In this document: positions 1-11,038 of the stretch, piece after piece | How positions within the stretch are numbered: position 1 is the first letter of the stretch | How the letters are laid out: each line of letters starts with the position of its first letter | From: Haliotis asinina | Lineage: Eukaryota > Mollusca > Gastropoda > Lepetellida > Haliotidae | DNA length: 64,000 nucleotides | Direction: 5' to 3' | NCBI RefSeq assembly: GCF_037392515.1 | Contig: NC_090281.1 | Span: 45,918,645 to 45,982,644, forward strand | The notes under the pieces: model-generated | Seen by the model: only the letters and a program-made list of their open reading frames with translations | What the model was told of the DNA's origin: nothing | The model's database searches: none | Made by a program: the position numbers and the translations under genes

Positions 1-155
1 AAGTATCCACTCGGTTGGATAGACATTACCTTCTTCTAAAGTGTAGTGTGTAAAATTTCATGCACTAAACTCTATTTCTGGACGAGTTATACATGTTTGA
101 AAATACAACATTTTCGCAACAGATTTCTCGTGTATACGTTTCTTTTTGGGATAGT
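1..155. repeat. Dispersed repeat, second copy at 48597-48735
   Basis: The first ~155 bases (GTATCCACTCGGTTGGATAG onward, through TACCTTCTTCTAAA, GACGAGTTATACATG and ATTTCTCGTGTATACGTTTC) match 48597-48735 in intron 8 of gene C with a few substitutions and short indels. At the gene C site the repeat lies directly downstream of a Tc1-like transposase fragment, so the element probably continues to the left of this window. No gene is seen here. Confidence 0.7.
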
Positions 156-1085
156 ATACAAGGGGAATACATACAAAAAGGATACTTGGATTTCAGAAGG
201 AAGTTGGCAAAGAGTCTTGTTAATCCTCCTCATGTGTCACTTAAATGAGCTTTACAATGGCTAATTGATTAAATAATGTATGTAATGTCATTTGAACATT
301 TCTATTTGTCAAATTATTAAAAGACATTCTGGACCTCCTGCTATGACCACTATGTTCACTGGGCCATTTGTTATTATATTTATCCTTGTTCAAAATATGA
401 TTTTAGTCATCTGGCAAAGTCTCAGTGAATTATTTAATTGATTATTATTTAATTAATTCTGTTCCGGTGTTTGAAAAGGAAACGACATGATTGGCAGTCT
501 TCTAATGAAATCAGGACCACTTCTTGTGGCTCTGTATGATCATATTACGGGTGTCAGATTGTTTCCCCTGATAAACTTAATGATATTTAAAGGCTGTAAC
601 AAGCACACCGGACGGATATAACGATTTTAGGGGTCCAATCAGCTTCCAGTAAATCTTAATCGAAATTCAAGTAACGAATTACGGACATAGCGAACTAAGA
701 TTAGCGTTACCTCTCAGATCGTAATAAAAGCATAAACTGTACAGGTGACTGATAATATAACATTCATATCGCAAAATTCAAGTGGTTTCACTGAAAATGT
801 TTATACTGCAAAATATTTCGAATTAAAAAAAATGAATTATGTAATAATTTACATTTTTCTGATTTTATGTTGCAGTTTTTAACTGATTGACAAGTGTTAT
901 TACAGGACGGGTCACCTTACTTCTATTGCTCCCATGTCTAGGTATTTTGACCCCGACTTGGTAGGTGGGATGTCATCCTACCCGGATACTTTGCTCGTGG
1001 CATCAGCCACTTTATTTTGGCTGATATTTTATGGCTGGGACTTTTCATGATCGACATGGGTGAATAACATAAAGACAAAATTATA
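156..1085. other. Intergenic, no gene recognised
   Basis: AT-rich sequence. No ORF with recognisable protein similarity, splice structure or repeat family was found in either strand. Confidence 0.5.
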
Positions 1086-1089
1086 TTTA

Positions 1090-1180
1090 TAGGATATGAA
1101 ACGAGCTTCCCCTTTCATATCAAGTTTATTTCAAGAGGGACATACACTTGACATGAAAGGGGAACGAGTTTTGTATCCTA
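1090..1180. repeat. Inverted repeat / hairpin
   Basis: The left arm 1090-1125 starts TAGGATATGAAACGAG. It is the near-perfect reverse complement of the right arm 1146-1180, which ends GTTTTGTATCCTA. The arms are about 35 bp and the loop about 20 bp. A CCCCTTTCAT/ATGAAAGGGG core lies inside the stem. It could be a tiny foldback element or a structured-RNA locus; no transposase is associated. Confidence 0.75.
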
Positions 1181-1189
1181 TTTATTAGC

Positions 1190-1860
1190 CACGTTCTAAA
1201 AAAAGAACATATCGTTAAAATAAAGCAATGTTTTACTTTCCTGTATAGAACCGTACAACGCGGATTAATACATCATATTGGTGACAGGAATGTCAACCGC
1301 TTCACTCCAGGAAAACGTGCGCCACGAGAGGCAATACCAAAAGTCATTGTGTTCTGTAATCTGATAAGTTGAAAAACATGACCAAATGGTATTTGATTCC
1401 CGGAAACTGCAAGTCTGTTCGCTGCGTATTGACACGTAGAAACATCGCAAACAATTGTTTTGTTGTGTCATCAACAGTGGAGTGGTGACGTCATTCAAAT
1501 CTTATTGTAACGTAAAGTCAGAATGACGTCACAAATGAGCACCTCTAGATGCTACCATGGGAACTAGCTGAAACGGCCAGCTGATGACACTTCACTGCTG
1601 TACCCGAATTCGATGTAAACGAGTGCGGACAGTAAAACAAACCCTTTGGTTTATTGTTTTGTTTACAACGTCGATTCCAAATGCATTCCCGTGCTTCAAA
1701 TACTCAATAACACCCAGAAATTGGCCAAAACGTGATGTTTATCTCTAAAATACAACATAGATATAGATAGATATGACGGGAGTGGGTGCGGCTGACAGTG
1801 GCAGTGATCGAGGTACAAGAGCGCAGCTCATCTTTTGATGTGTGTTATTGTGCAGTCCTG
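1190..1860. other. Intergenic, no gene recognised
   Basis: Short open frames only, with no similarity I recognise. The sequence runs up to the left end of the mariner remnant. Confidence 0.5.
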
Positions 1861-1864
1861 ACAG

Positions 1865-2415
1865 CATGGGGATGTCAATAAGTTTTGAGCCTTGAGCAAT
1901 TTTCATACCCAGGTGTCACAGCCTATGGTACGACATTGAACCTTGGGGTGTAGCTGATATGATATATAAGTTTTGGTATCCTACTCTCAGAAGTTATTGA
2001 ACAGCTCACATTGACAGAAAGAGAAAATCGTCGAATCACACTCCACGAGTTAGAGGAGACCACAGACATTTCACACGGATCCATCGACACAATTCTTCAT
2101 GAACATCTCGTCATGTCTAAGGTGTGCGCAAGATGGGTGCCAAGAATGCTTACAGATGAAATGAAACAAACAAGGGTCACCATAAGCAACTCCATGCTAA
2201 CCAGATACAACAAGAATCCAGAAGATTTTCACTTTAGGCTAGTAACCTGTGATGAAACCTGGATCCACCACTATGATCCTGAGGGCAGCGACTGGCAGAA
2301 AAGATGGAACAAGTGTCTTGACTCACAAGGGGACTATGTTGAAAAATAAATGTGGTTCATACCAATATTTTGTGTTTTTCTATGCAAGGCTCAAAACTTA
2401 TTGACATCCCCTCGT
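1865..2415 (+). mobile_element. Internally deleted mariner (DD34D) element
   Basis: The terminal inverted repeats share GGGGATGTCAATAAGTTTTG at 1868 onward and its complement at 2385-2411. Between them is a 112-codon open stretch (2011-2349) encoding a middle piece of mariner transposase. It contains an HTH-like segment (SHGSIDTILHEHL), the linker and the first catalytic block VTCDETWIHHYDPE. The second and third acidic blocks are missing, so the ~550-bp copy is a non-autonomous deletion derivative of a normal ~1.3-kb mariner. The start of the protein is not in the open frame. Confidence 0.85.
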
Positions 2416-2763
2416 ACACGATCAAGGTATTCAATCTCCTGATTCTATTCACAACTCTTCCAGCTAATTGTCCGTCAGTGTTGACGAAACCAATTACCTT
2501 TCCACGTCGTATTTGTTTACACTGACGAGACCTACTAGACGTATTTTTTACTTATTTAGATTGCTTTGTTTTCGTTTTTAATACAAAAACTTGATTTATT
2601 ATAGGATTGAGAAAATGCTTGTAACCACACTAAATGAAATACATGCTCTTTAATTCCATAGTTGTGTTTTCGTTTTGCATGCTCTCAGAAGGTGTGAAAA
2701 CTTCTGAATTAAAAGCATGTGTGGAATGAGTGAAGTAATGTCAAAGTTCCAATTTCCCTCTCC

Positions 2764-2891
2764 GTGATGTTGCTGGAATATTGCCAAATGCGGCGTACAA
2801 GTAAATTCACTCACTCACACTGGGGTTACTCATGTGATATTGCTGGAATATTGCTAGAAGCGGCGGAAAATGGTGTTAAATCCTCCTGACA
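2764..2891 (-). repeat. Two SINE tail remnants in tandem
   Basis: Two copies of the tail of the window's main SINE family lie side by side: GCTGGAATATTGCCAAATGC then GGCGTACAAGTAAATTCACT, and GCTGGAATATTGCTAGAAGC. The SINE body is missing. CA-rich simple sequence follows the second tail. Confidence 0.6.
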
Positions 2892-3733
2892 CACACACTC
2901 ATACTTGCACTGAACGCCACCTATACAGTTTCTCCGTCTCTCTGACTGTCTTGTGTGTTGGTCGGGTCATCAAGGTTCATGTATGACACAGGGGATTTCC
3001 CCCTCATTTCCTGACAGAGCTCGAGACCATAGGGATCAATAACCCCTAACTAATTATCGATCGAATATCCATAAGTATAGGATAAGTCACTTTGAGCAAA
3101 CGCTTCATACGCTTTGAAGGAAATTAATATATCTCACTGATGAGGGAGACATAATTAGTAACAAAACATTACCCTGAACATTTTTCAGAATCCATGCTTT
3201 AAAAAACTAACTGTGCATTGTGTGTGAGTAAATTAAAACCTTTTCCCATCACTACGGGGAATATAGACTCTTACCTATCATTTTTTATCGATAATCATAA
3301 ATATTTTTTTTTAACATCGACGATATTTCTGTTCATATTATCTAACATAGATAGCACGTATAAAGTTTGCAATAGCACAATAACATGAAAACATGCTCAC
3401 CTGGCGTACTTTCAATCGACACCGTATTCTGGAGCAGTACAACACCGCAACAATCTACCAGCTACTAAACACAGTACACGGATAACTACCTGATTTTGTT
3501 AGTTACTGTCCCGTTGCCACCACATCGATTCATTGAGATATCTTTTGCCTAGCTATTTGGAGCGTGTCTGGACTCACTTTGTCTGAACAATGACAATTTG
3601 TAATATCATATCCTTTACCGACAAAGTTGCTATTTTGGTATCACTTCCTGCATGCCAATCTGGTAAAAATGTTAGTGTGATTGTGTGACTCTGTGTGTAC
3701 GTACTTTTTAACTGTCCCTTGTATACAAATACC
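2892..3733. other. Intergenic, no gene recognised
   Basis: No coding or repeat signal was recognised, apart from short A/T runs near 3300. Confidence 0.45.
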
Positions 3734-3739
3734 AATAAC

Positions 3740-4262
3740 TACGGAAGCGTATTAAAGTTTTTTGGTGTCACTATCTCCTACGTAGGACATACTATCTCCT
3801 ACGGAGGACTTAATATCTCCTATGTAGGACTTATTATCTCCTACGTAGGACATACTATCTCCTACGTAGGACATACTATCTCCTACGGAGGACTTAATAT
3901 CTCCTACGTAGGACTTATTATCTCCTACGTAGGAGATAGTATTCCTAACTCCTACGTAGGAGATACTAAGTCCTACGTAGAAGATAGTATTCCTAACTCC
4001 TACGTAGGAGATACTAAGTCCTACGTGGGTGATGATAAGTCCTACGTAGGAGATGTTAAGTACTAAGTCCTACGTATGAGATACTAAGTAGTAAGTCCTA
4101 CGTAGGAGATACTAAGTCCTACGTAGGAGATACTAAGTTCTACGTAGGAGATACTACGTCCTACGTAGGTGATATTAAGTCCTACGTAGGAGATAGTAAG
4201 TCCTACGTTGGAGGTAGTGACACCAAAAAACATTTTCACCGTGGCCCTAATACGCTTCCGTA
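3740..4262. mobile_element. Foldback element made of TCCTACGTAGGA palindromes
   Basis: The ends are inverted repeats: TACGGAAGCGTATTA at 3740 and its complement TAATACGCTTCCGTA ending at 4262. Further in come matching TTTTTTGGTGTCACTA and TAGTGACACCAAAAAA blocks. A 6-bp direct repeat AATAAC flanks both sides (3734-3739 and 4263-4268), as expected of a target-site duplication. The interior is an array of ~21-bp units centred on the 12-bp palindrome TCCTACGTAGGA. The spacer orientation flips near 3930, so the element can fold into one long hairpin. It encodes no protein; the long open frame across it is a by-product of the repeat. The family is not recognised. Confidence 0.8.
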
Positions 4263-4499
4263 AATAACATATGTTAAGTTTAAGTTCAGTTTTATTAAAC
4301 GATTTTAATTGTATGTCATCTGTGATTAGTTTGCTCGTGTGTTGTCAAACGCAGGTGTTTGAAAATGTAGTGCCAAAGTCTGTCAGTCCCAATTTCACAT
4401 CGTACTACAAATCTCAGCTCCCCGGGGCTCATACAACTCGTGCTGCCACTAGGCGCACCGAGTAAATGTGGCTTTCCAATCCTTACAAGGAACTCATCG

Positions 4500-4785
4500 A
4501 CAGTTGAGTGGACTGGGACACATAGTCACAGTACTTTGTCTATGTTTACTGTAGGTAGTTGTACCTGCAACTAGATGTTTGCATGTATTCATGAGGCACT
4601 ACCTGGTCATATACCACCCGATTCGTTTTGTTTTAAGTACACAGAGTAGTGTACTAAACACTAGTGGTTCTGACAACACTGAAAGCTTTTACACCCGGTC
4701 ACATTTGGGGTTGACCCCGACACCTCACCCTCGCTGATCACAAGCCTGGCGCCTCAGCCAGGTCGCCCACCATCGTGCATAAATA
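4500..4785. repeat. Dispersed repeat shared with 38407-38690
   Basis: Patchy similarity to 38407-38690: AACTAGATGT plus a TGCA-containing stretch, a later TTTTTACACCCGG block, and a terminal CGCCCACCAT. It is probably an old interspersed element; its class is not determined. Confidence 0.4.
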
Positions 4786-5815
4786 TTGTATATGTGTTGT
4801 ACGTGTATGTGACACTTTAATAAGACATCTGTCTTTAATTCCCAAGCTGTTCAAATCCGTATACCTGGAATAATTGCTTGGCTCGTTTGTACACACTTAA
4901 CGTACCTCAACAGTGCCAGTAATTCCATTTCACTTCCTGGGGGTAATTTTACCTTCGTACAACGTTAAAGAATGGGACTTAAGGTTAACGTTAGTGAAGG
5001 TTGTGTCGTGAAAGGAACCCCTGGTAAGCCCGTCTGGCCTGTGCTTGAGTAAATATTGCAGTGTGTTTGCGGATAACTTGTTTTCTCTTTTGCTGTTAAG
5101 CTCGCGCAACACTATTGTACAATATATCATTAAAAGAACATAACTGGACTGTTATTGCACCACACGCGATCTTTCTTAATAGTTTCGCAGCCTATAATGT
5201 TATGCCGCCATAAATTAAATATGTCTACAGTTCTTACAATAACAAAAAAGTATAAGATGACAAACAATGTCCTCTCAGCTAATTACACAAGTCATTACAC
5301 AAGTACACGATATACCATCTACACTATCAATATCAATGAAACTCAGGGACTTTATTATGGCTAAAACATATTTTTATTTCGGAGGCGAGAAAGCTAATGT
5401 ACAAAATGAATGATTTGACCTAAATGACAAAACAAAATAATAAAATAACAGAAAAATGATTGAATGATAAATATCTTCGTTATGGTGTTGATTATGCCTA
5501 GCAACGAATAAGTTGCCACAGAACATAAAGTTCTACAAAACCTGTTTTACCTTTCTGCATATATTTAGTGGTGATAATCACGGAAAGTGGTTACTTTCAG
5601 GAACGAACTGGTTTAATGAGATTGGAATTTCACTATTTGTTGAGGTATTGAATGCGCCGTTACCGTATCAAATACTTTCAATATCACATTGTTGAATATG
5701 AAAATACACAGTTGTTATTAATTTAATATTTTGAGAGTTCTAACGTGCGAAAAGGTAGGGAATAACGTCTTCGTTATAATGACCACATGAACACCTGGAT
5801 GTTTCCGATGCATGT
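4786..5815. other. Intergenic, no gene recognised
   Basis: AT-rich. Short open frames on both strands show no recognisable domain. Confidence 0.45.
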
Positions 5816-5823
5816 TGATTATA

Positions 5824-7325
5824 CACACTCAAGTCCAAAAGAAACTTGATCCCTAACAAAGTTGATTAAAATTAAAAGTTTAATTTTGAATAAAGCAAAA
5901 TACGACGTTATAACATTTCCTTTCTTCACAGACACTGACAACATAGTGCAGAAACGCAACATTTCAAAATCATGCTGTACAAGTGAAGTTTTCAAAAAAT
6001 TGGTTTTCTTGCTTGTGCACGAAACCCACGTGCAATTGTGAGTATAAAAAGAGAGTGCACACCTCACTGTCATTGCAGTAACCAGAAAACCACCGAAACA
6101 ATGCCAAGCCTTACAGTGGAGCAACGTGAAAGAGCTATCGGTATGTTCCGAATGGGGGCTTCTCGAGGCCATGTTGTAAGAACCTTCAGCTGCTCGACCA
6201 CAGCGGTATCCAACCTGATCCAGCGGTACCAACAGACTGGCCAAACAATGGACCGTCCCAGATCACGGAGACCACGAATCACAACCGCACAGGAAGACCG
6301 GTACATCCGTATTCTTCATCTACGTAACCGTTTCCTGACGGCAACGTCAACAGCAGCAACAGGGTTAGGTCGCCGCCTCAGTCGACAGACCGTGGCTAGA
6401 CGTCTTCGTTCCTTTGGCGTCAGGAACTACAGACCCTACAGAAAAACGTTGCTAACCCTTGCACATCGGCAGCAGAGACAACGTTGGACACGTCAAGTAC
6501 GACGTTGGCAGATTCGTGACTGGCGGAGGGTATTCTTCTCGGACGAGAGCAGGTTCAATCCGTTCCAGAACGATGGCAGGAGACGAGTTTATCGCAGAGC
6601 GGGTGAAAGGATGGCTCCTTGCTGCATTCAGGAGACTGAACCTTTCGTCAGAGGAAGTGTTATGATCTGGGGAGACATAATGGGAGATCAGACCACTGGA
6701 CTCGTTGTCTTTGATCGGAACCTGACTGGACAACGCTACATTGACCAGGGTTTGAGACCAGTAGTTCTTCCTTTCCTCCGTCAACAGCAGCGAGGCACTC
6801 TACTTCAACATGACAACGCCAGGCCCCACGTTGCTCGAGTTGTTCAGGTCTTCTTAAATCGCAATAACGTCAACGTTCTGCCTTGGCCTCCACGTTCTCC
6901 TGAAATGTCTCCGATCGAGCACCTGTGGGACCACCTGGATCGTCGTATCAGACAGCGTCAAGCACCTCCACAAACCCGTCAACAGCTGATTCAAGCGCTC
7001 AGAGAGGTGTGGCAGAGAATCCCTAACAACGTCATCAGACGGGTGACGTCATCAAAGCGCAGGCGTGTGTTTGCATGCATCCAGGCACAGTGAGGACTCG
7101 TTACTGACATTCACTTAAACCAGTCTGAGAGCTTTTGTGTGATTGAAGTCTGTGTCCATTCTACCATGTAAATTTCACCCTCTCTTTAAAGATTACGTCA
7201 CATCATCATTAACTTTCGTTGCAACGCCATAAGAGTTTGATACATAAGGTTTCAGTGGCATTGTGCCAATAATGCACACACGATCAATATTTTAGCGGGT
7301 ATCAAGTTTGTTTTGGACGTGAGTA
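5824..7325 (+). mobile_element. Complete Tc1-like transposon
   Basis: The terminal inverted repeats are about 28 bp. The left end (5826-5853) reads CACTCAAGTCCAAAAGAAAC and continues to CTTGATCCC; the right end (7297-7325) is its near complement ending GGACGTGAGTA. Both ends abut TA dinucleotides, matching Tc1/mariner target choice. The ~1.5-kb length and one uninterrupted transposase gene are the standard layout of a full-length Tc1 element. It sits just beyond the 3' side of the inverted pseudogene, where that copy's last exon would be expected. Confidence 0.85.
6101..7093 (+). CDS. Tc1-family transposase (DD34E), intact ORF
   Basis: A 330-aa cut-and-paste transposase acting on its own terminal repeats in the nucleus. 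The ATG at 6101 (MPSLTVEQRERAIG) is chosen because the family starts just before the first helix-turn-helix; the frame is open upstream to 6038 without another ATG. Residues ~5-50 form the first HTH (MGASRGHVVRTFSCSTTAV). A GRPR-like hinge variant (RPRSRRPR) follows, then a second HTH (LSRQTVARRLRSFGVRNYRP). The DDE domain has catalytic Asp in FFSDESRF, Asp in LQHDNARPHVA and Glu in EMSPIEHLWD, with 34 residues between the last two. Length and catalytic triad are complete, so activity is possible; mobility cannot be judged from sequence alone. Confidence 0.92.
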   Translation: MPSLTVEQRERAIGMFRMGASRGHVVRTFSCSTTAVSNLIQRYQQTGQTMDRPRSRRPRITTAQEDRYIRILHLRNRFLTATSTAATGLGRRLSRQTVARRLRSFGVRNYRPYRKTLLTLAHRQQRQRWTRQVRRWQIRDWRRVFFSDESRFNPFQNDGRRRVYRRAGERMAPCCIQETEPFVRGSVMIWGDIMGDQTTGLVVFDRNLTGQRYIDQGLRPVVLPFLRQQQRGTLLQHDNARPHVARVVQVFLNRNNVNVLPWPPRSPEMSPIEHLWDHLDRRIRQRQAPPQTRQQLIQALREVWQRIPNNVIRRVTSSKRRRVFACIQAQ

Positions 7326-7329
7326 TATC

Positions 7330-7740
7330 TGTCTGCGTTTAGGTCACCACAGCCGAGCTTGAGGGACAATGGATGATTAAACAAAATCTTGCCCCAAGAT
7401 TTAAATCAAAGTACTTGTGAATTTCTTCTTGGTTTATTATGGTTTGAAATTGATTCAGGGAAGTAGCATTAACAAATCCATCGGACAATACATTCCACGA
7501 CATAATCGTGCTCGTTAAATGACTGAGATTACCGTTGCGTTCTACAGGTAATAGTTTGAATAAAAGCAAAAACAAACTGTATTACAAGTTTCCAAAATTG
7601 TAATCAGAGTGGAGGAGAGTATCTCCAAATATCAGTACAAACAATGAATGCTCACAAGGTACAGGTATAGGCCTATTGGTAGGTCCTTACCTAAATCTCC
7701 TTATAGGTTTATTTCAAACAGTATACAAACTGACAGCAAT
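7330..7740. other. Intergenic, no gene recognised
   Basis: No exon 17-like sequence of the adjacent pseudogene could be found here, and no other coding signal was seen. Confidence 0.45.
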
Positions 7741-7744
7741 CAGC

Positions 7745-7910
7745 TGTACAGGTACGGGTGGTCAGACTCACTGACTTGGAGTGGAGGACACATGTCATTG
7801 AATCACAGTTGCGTAGATGTGACGATCTGGACCAGACAATTCAGAGATCAACAGCATGCGCATCAATATTTCTGAGTGCGGCGTCTAACTAAACTCACCC
7901 ACTCCCTCAT
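7745..7910 (-). repeat. Degraded SINE (minus orientation)
   Basis: It contains GGGTGGTCAGACTCACTGAC, then a GACACATGTCATTG segment and GATCTGGACCAGACAATTCA, and ends TGAGTGCGGCGTCTAACTAA. These are body and tail blocks of the common SINE, with internal loss. Confidence 0.6.
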
Positions 7911-8222
7911 TACGGTAAATCCTCTTTATGTCTGGGATCTCGATGAAAGTGCACGAATGAAAATCTGCATGATCTGAAATGAAGTAATACACCTACCCAC
8001 TGGTGGTCAGTACAGGCGATACATAGAAGTCAGTATTGGTACAGCCACACATTGTCAAAGGCTGGATCTGATTGGGACTGTTGGCTGGGAAAACCATAGA
8101 TGTAGGCAACTGGAGATACCAACGTCCATTTTAGCTGCATGCATCGCTATATTTACGGATGTATGTATTCTATGGGAATGATGTGACAGTAGAAATAAGG
8201 AAGAGAAATCGTTATGTCCTAC

Positions 8223-8447
8223 CAACTGAAATCCAGCCATGCATGGAGTCATGGTGTAGCTTCCCTGTAGTTCAACAGCAAGAATGATACCGTACTTGTT
8301 TTTTCCTCCATTGATGGTCAGGACAGGAGATACATAGAAGAGACAGAAGTCAGTCATGGTACAGCCACTCATTGTCAAAGGCTGAGGGTCTGTCAAGGGC
8401 TGGATCTTGTTGGGATTGTTGGCCGGAAAAAACATGGATGTAGGAAA
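8223..8447 (-). pseudogene. Fused exon 16 / exon 15 of the inverted copy
   Basis: Reading on the minus strand, exon 16 starts after a normal CAG at 8448-8450 and runs to the codons for VLTIN. The expected GG|GTAGGT donor is replaced near 8308 by the GGAAAAAACAAGTACGG block from the middle of exon 15. The frame continues across the joint (TINGGKNKYGIILAVE) to a TTG|GTAGGA donor. The joint has a few bases of microhomology around TGG. The exon 15 part and following intron resemble gene B, whereas the exon 16 part resembles gene A, so this marks an illegitimate or unequal crossover between A-type and B-type genes. Confidence 0.8.
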
Positions 8448-9019
8448 CTGGAAACATTAACTTTCATTTTAGGAGCATACCTGACTTATTGCAGGTAAAC
8501 TGAAACAGTAATCTACAGGAATAATATGACAGCAGAAACATGGAAGAGAAAACGTTATGTCCTACCCCTTGAAATCCGGCCATGCACGGGGTCATGGTGT
8601 AGCTTCCTTGGAGATCAGCAGCAAGGACGATACCATACTTGTTCTTTCCACCAAAATCTGAATACGTGGACCACACCTCCCCATCAGGACCCTCAAAGTC
8701 TGGCCACGCCATCTTGAAAACATGCATGATAATAACATTCTATTCTATAAAAGTACATATTTCATGCCAGTGTGTAAAAGTCTGCCTTTCTCTTTCATTT
8801 AAGTAGGCATAAACCACTGCGATGTAGCACAAAACACTCTCTTGATCATACCTTGTTACTATTACATTTAAACATTTAAACCAGCAGTTCTCTGTTGGTT
8901 GAAACATGACATTGCTGAGATGTATTGTGGAATCTGTTTTAAGAGTTTAATACTCGTGGACGGTTTGCAGAACTGGGGGTATTGATGTGGAGGGTGATTG
9001 TGAGTTTATTATGTTTTAC

Positions 9020-10005
9020 ATATTAGAATAAAATCCAGCAGAGAGGGTTCGGGTGATCCTGGCACAATCGGGCTGGTAAAGCTCATCATCAGCTCAGGGC
9101 CCTCGACCCCTCTACACGCAGCCCAGACAGTGAATGGGATTTCTCCCAGGAAACACTGCCTAGTCGAACCCACCAAGAACTTTCCGGAGAATATGGAGGC
9201 TCCCCAACACTGCAGTCTTCTGCATTACCCAGATTGTCAGAAAAGTTGTGCTCCCGGTGGAGAACCCGGGCACTCTCCTGAGATTAGGAGGTACCAAACC
9301 AAGGGCACCGAGAACAATGGGGAGCCTGACGACAGTGTACTTGGGATGCAAGCGAGACATTTCAAAGGCGAGGTCCGTATATTTATCATGCTTTTCCTGA
9401 ATCTTACCAATCACACTGCTGTCAAAACGGACAGAAAATTCTATCATATAAATAATTTCATTAGTTTTATCAAAAGTGACAAGATCAGGTTTGTTGGCTG
9501 GAATTCGTCTCAGGCTGTATATTGGCCTATTCCAGAGAAGCTTAAAAGCATCATTTTCCAGGACACCTTGGACATGTTCAGGGTCGTACCATGGATGGAC
9601 CTCTGGATCAAAGCCACAGGTGTGGCGGAGACGATAATAAAAGCAGCGAGCCATGCCATCATGGCTTTTAAGATATGCTGTTTGTGCCAAGGAAGGGCAT
9701 CCACTGACAAGGTGTTGGACAGTCTCTGTAAATTCATTGCAAAGACCACATTTTATTTTGATATTTATGGTTTTTAAGAATAACATTCTGGCGATTGCGA
9801 GTGGAAAGTAACTCGTCCTGAGCAGCAAAAAGGAAGCCTTCAGTTTCATATTTGAGATCAGCCGACTTCATCCAGGCAAAGGAGTCAGTTGGATTGCTGT
9901 TCTGTTCCACACACTGCATGTAAACACGATGCAATGGTTTCTCAGACAGCTTCTCCACAAAGGACCGACTCTGGGCAGACTTGGTGAAAAAAAGACATTA
10001 TATAT
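9020..10005 (-). mobile_element. 5'-truncated LINE, R2/NeSL-like endonuclease end
   Basis: The minus strand encodes the C-terminal part of a non-LTR retrotransposon protein, in two overlapping frames (9958-9734 and 9849-9160). In order it shows an AAQDELLSTRNRQNVILK segment, a CGLC-x-HLVSGC zinc-binding knuckle, SLAQTAYLKSHDGMAR, and a restriction-like endonuclease core KPDLVTFDKTNEIIYMIEFS. This layout is that of RLE-type LINEs (R2, R4, NeSL group). The switch of frame near 9800 shows at least one frameshift. The reverse transcriptase domain is absent. Insertion edges are set by where homology to gene A introns stops (~9020) and resumes (~10005). Confidence 0.75.
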
Positions 10006-11038
10006 CTGGTCTGTTTTCAAGACGAGGGTGTTGACAAAAGGCTGAACAAATACTCATGCTTCTTCTTCAGCAAGAGAAATCGCTAAGTAGTTCATATCAT
10101 GATGTCTCTCTGATGCATATAGCTGTCAGTGGAATTCCACATATTTTTACTCCACGATATCATTCTATTTTGTGGACAACCATACTCAGCTCAATTCACT
10201 CTCAACTATGTGACAATAGATATTTTCAGAAATCCATAGTCCAAAATCTCTAACAAAACAGTACATTAGCATTTCTGTGACATTGCTAATGTCAACATAT
10301 AGAGACATTTGTTCTTACCTGTGTGACGACAGGTATTTCCAGAGATTGCAGCATATGTCGCGGGTAGGACATGCAGTACTGAATGGTCAGTCCGTTCTTG
10401 GCGGCACCATTGCCCATGTGAGTCAGTGGCCAAGGTCAATGTCAGAAGGAGTTCTCGAATTTGTTCAAATTCTTCCTTCAGATAACCCTTCAGAAAAAAG
10501 GATTGCACAAAAAGCAATGCAATGAATTTGTAATGAAATGTTGAACATTATATTGGCTTATACTTGGTCTTACCTGTTCGTGAACAAACAGAACGCAATC
10601 CCTTGACTCAGCGAACAGGTCATTCCAAAATCTCTGAAGTGAGAAAGATTGTCTAAGCGTTTAGGGTAATGAATGGAACAAACGATGATCAGGCGAAGAA
10701 GCTAAGGATTATATTGCACCTACTGAACAAAATATGAATGCCATATCCAGCAGCGTGAGTACGTCTTCAAGCGGTGAAGTCTTGTGACCATCAATAAGGA
10801 AGTCATAATCTCCCCCATTAGCCTTTCCATAAGTTGTGTTACATGACCTACAATGTTAACAAACCATCAAACATTTTGTGATGCAGAGCTTTCATGTACA
10901 TATATGTGGGCTTCACGAATAGAAGCAACTCATTTCGACGTATCAAACCTAACAAAACCATCTTATGTTTTTCTCTTGACTATGATTGACTTCTTTGATA
11001 CGGACTTACCCTTCTCTTTGAGCAGTTGTTTTTGTGTA

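Noticed and set aside
3695-4066. 123-codon open frame with repeated SYVG motifs
   Set aside because: It is an artefact of the TACGTA palindrome array; no stop occurs because the ~21-bp unit is a multiple of three.
5819-6244. Minus-strand open frame at the Tc1 left end
   Set aside because: It is a shadow of the transposase gene and its terminal repeat.
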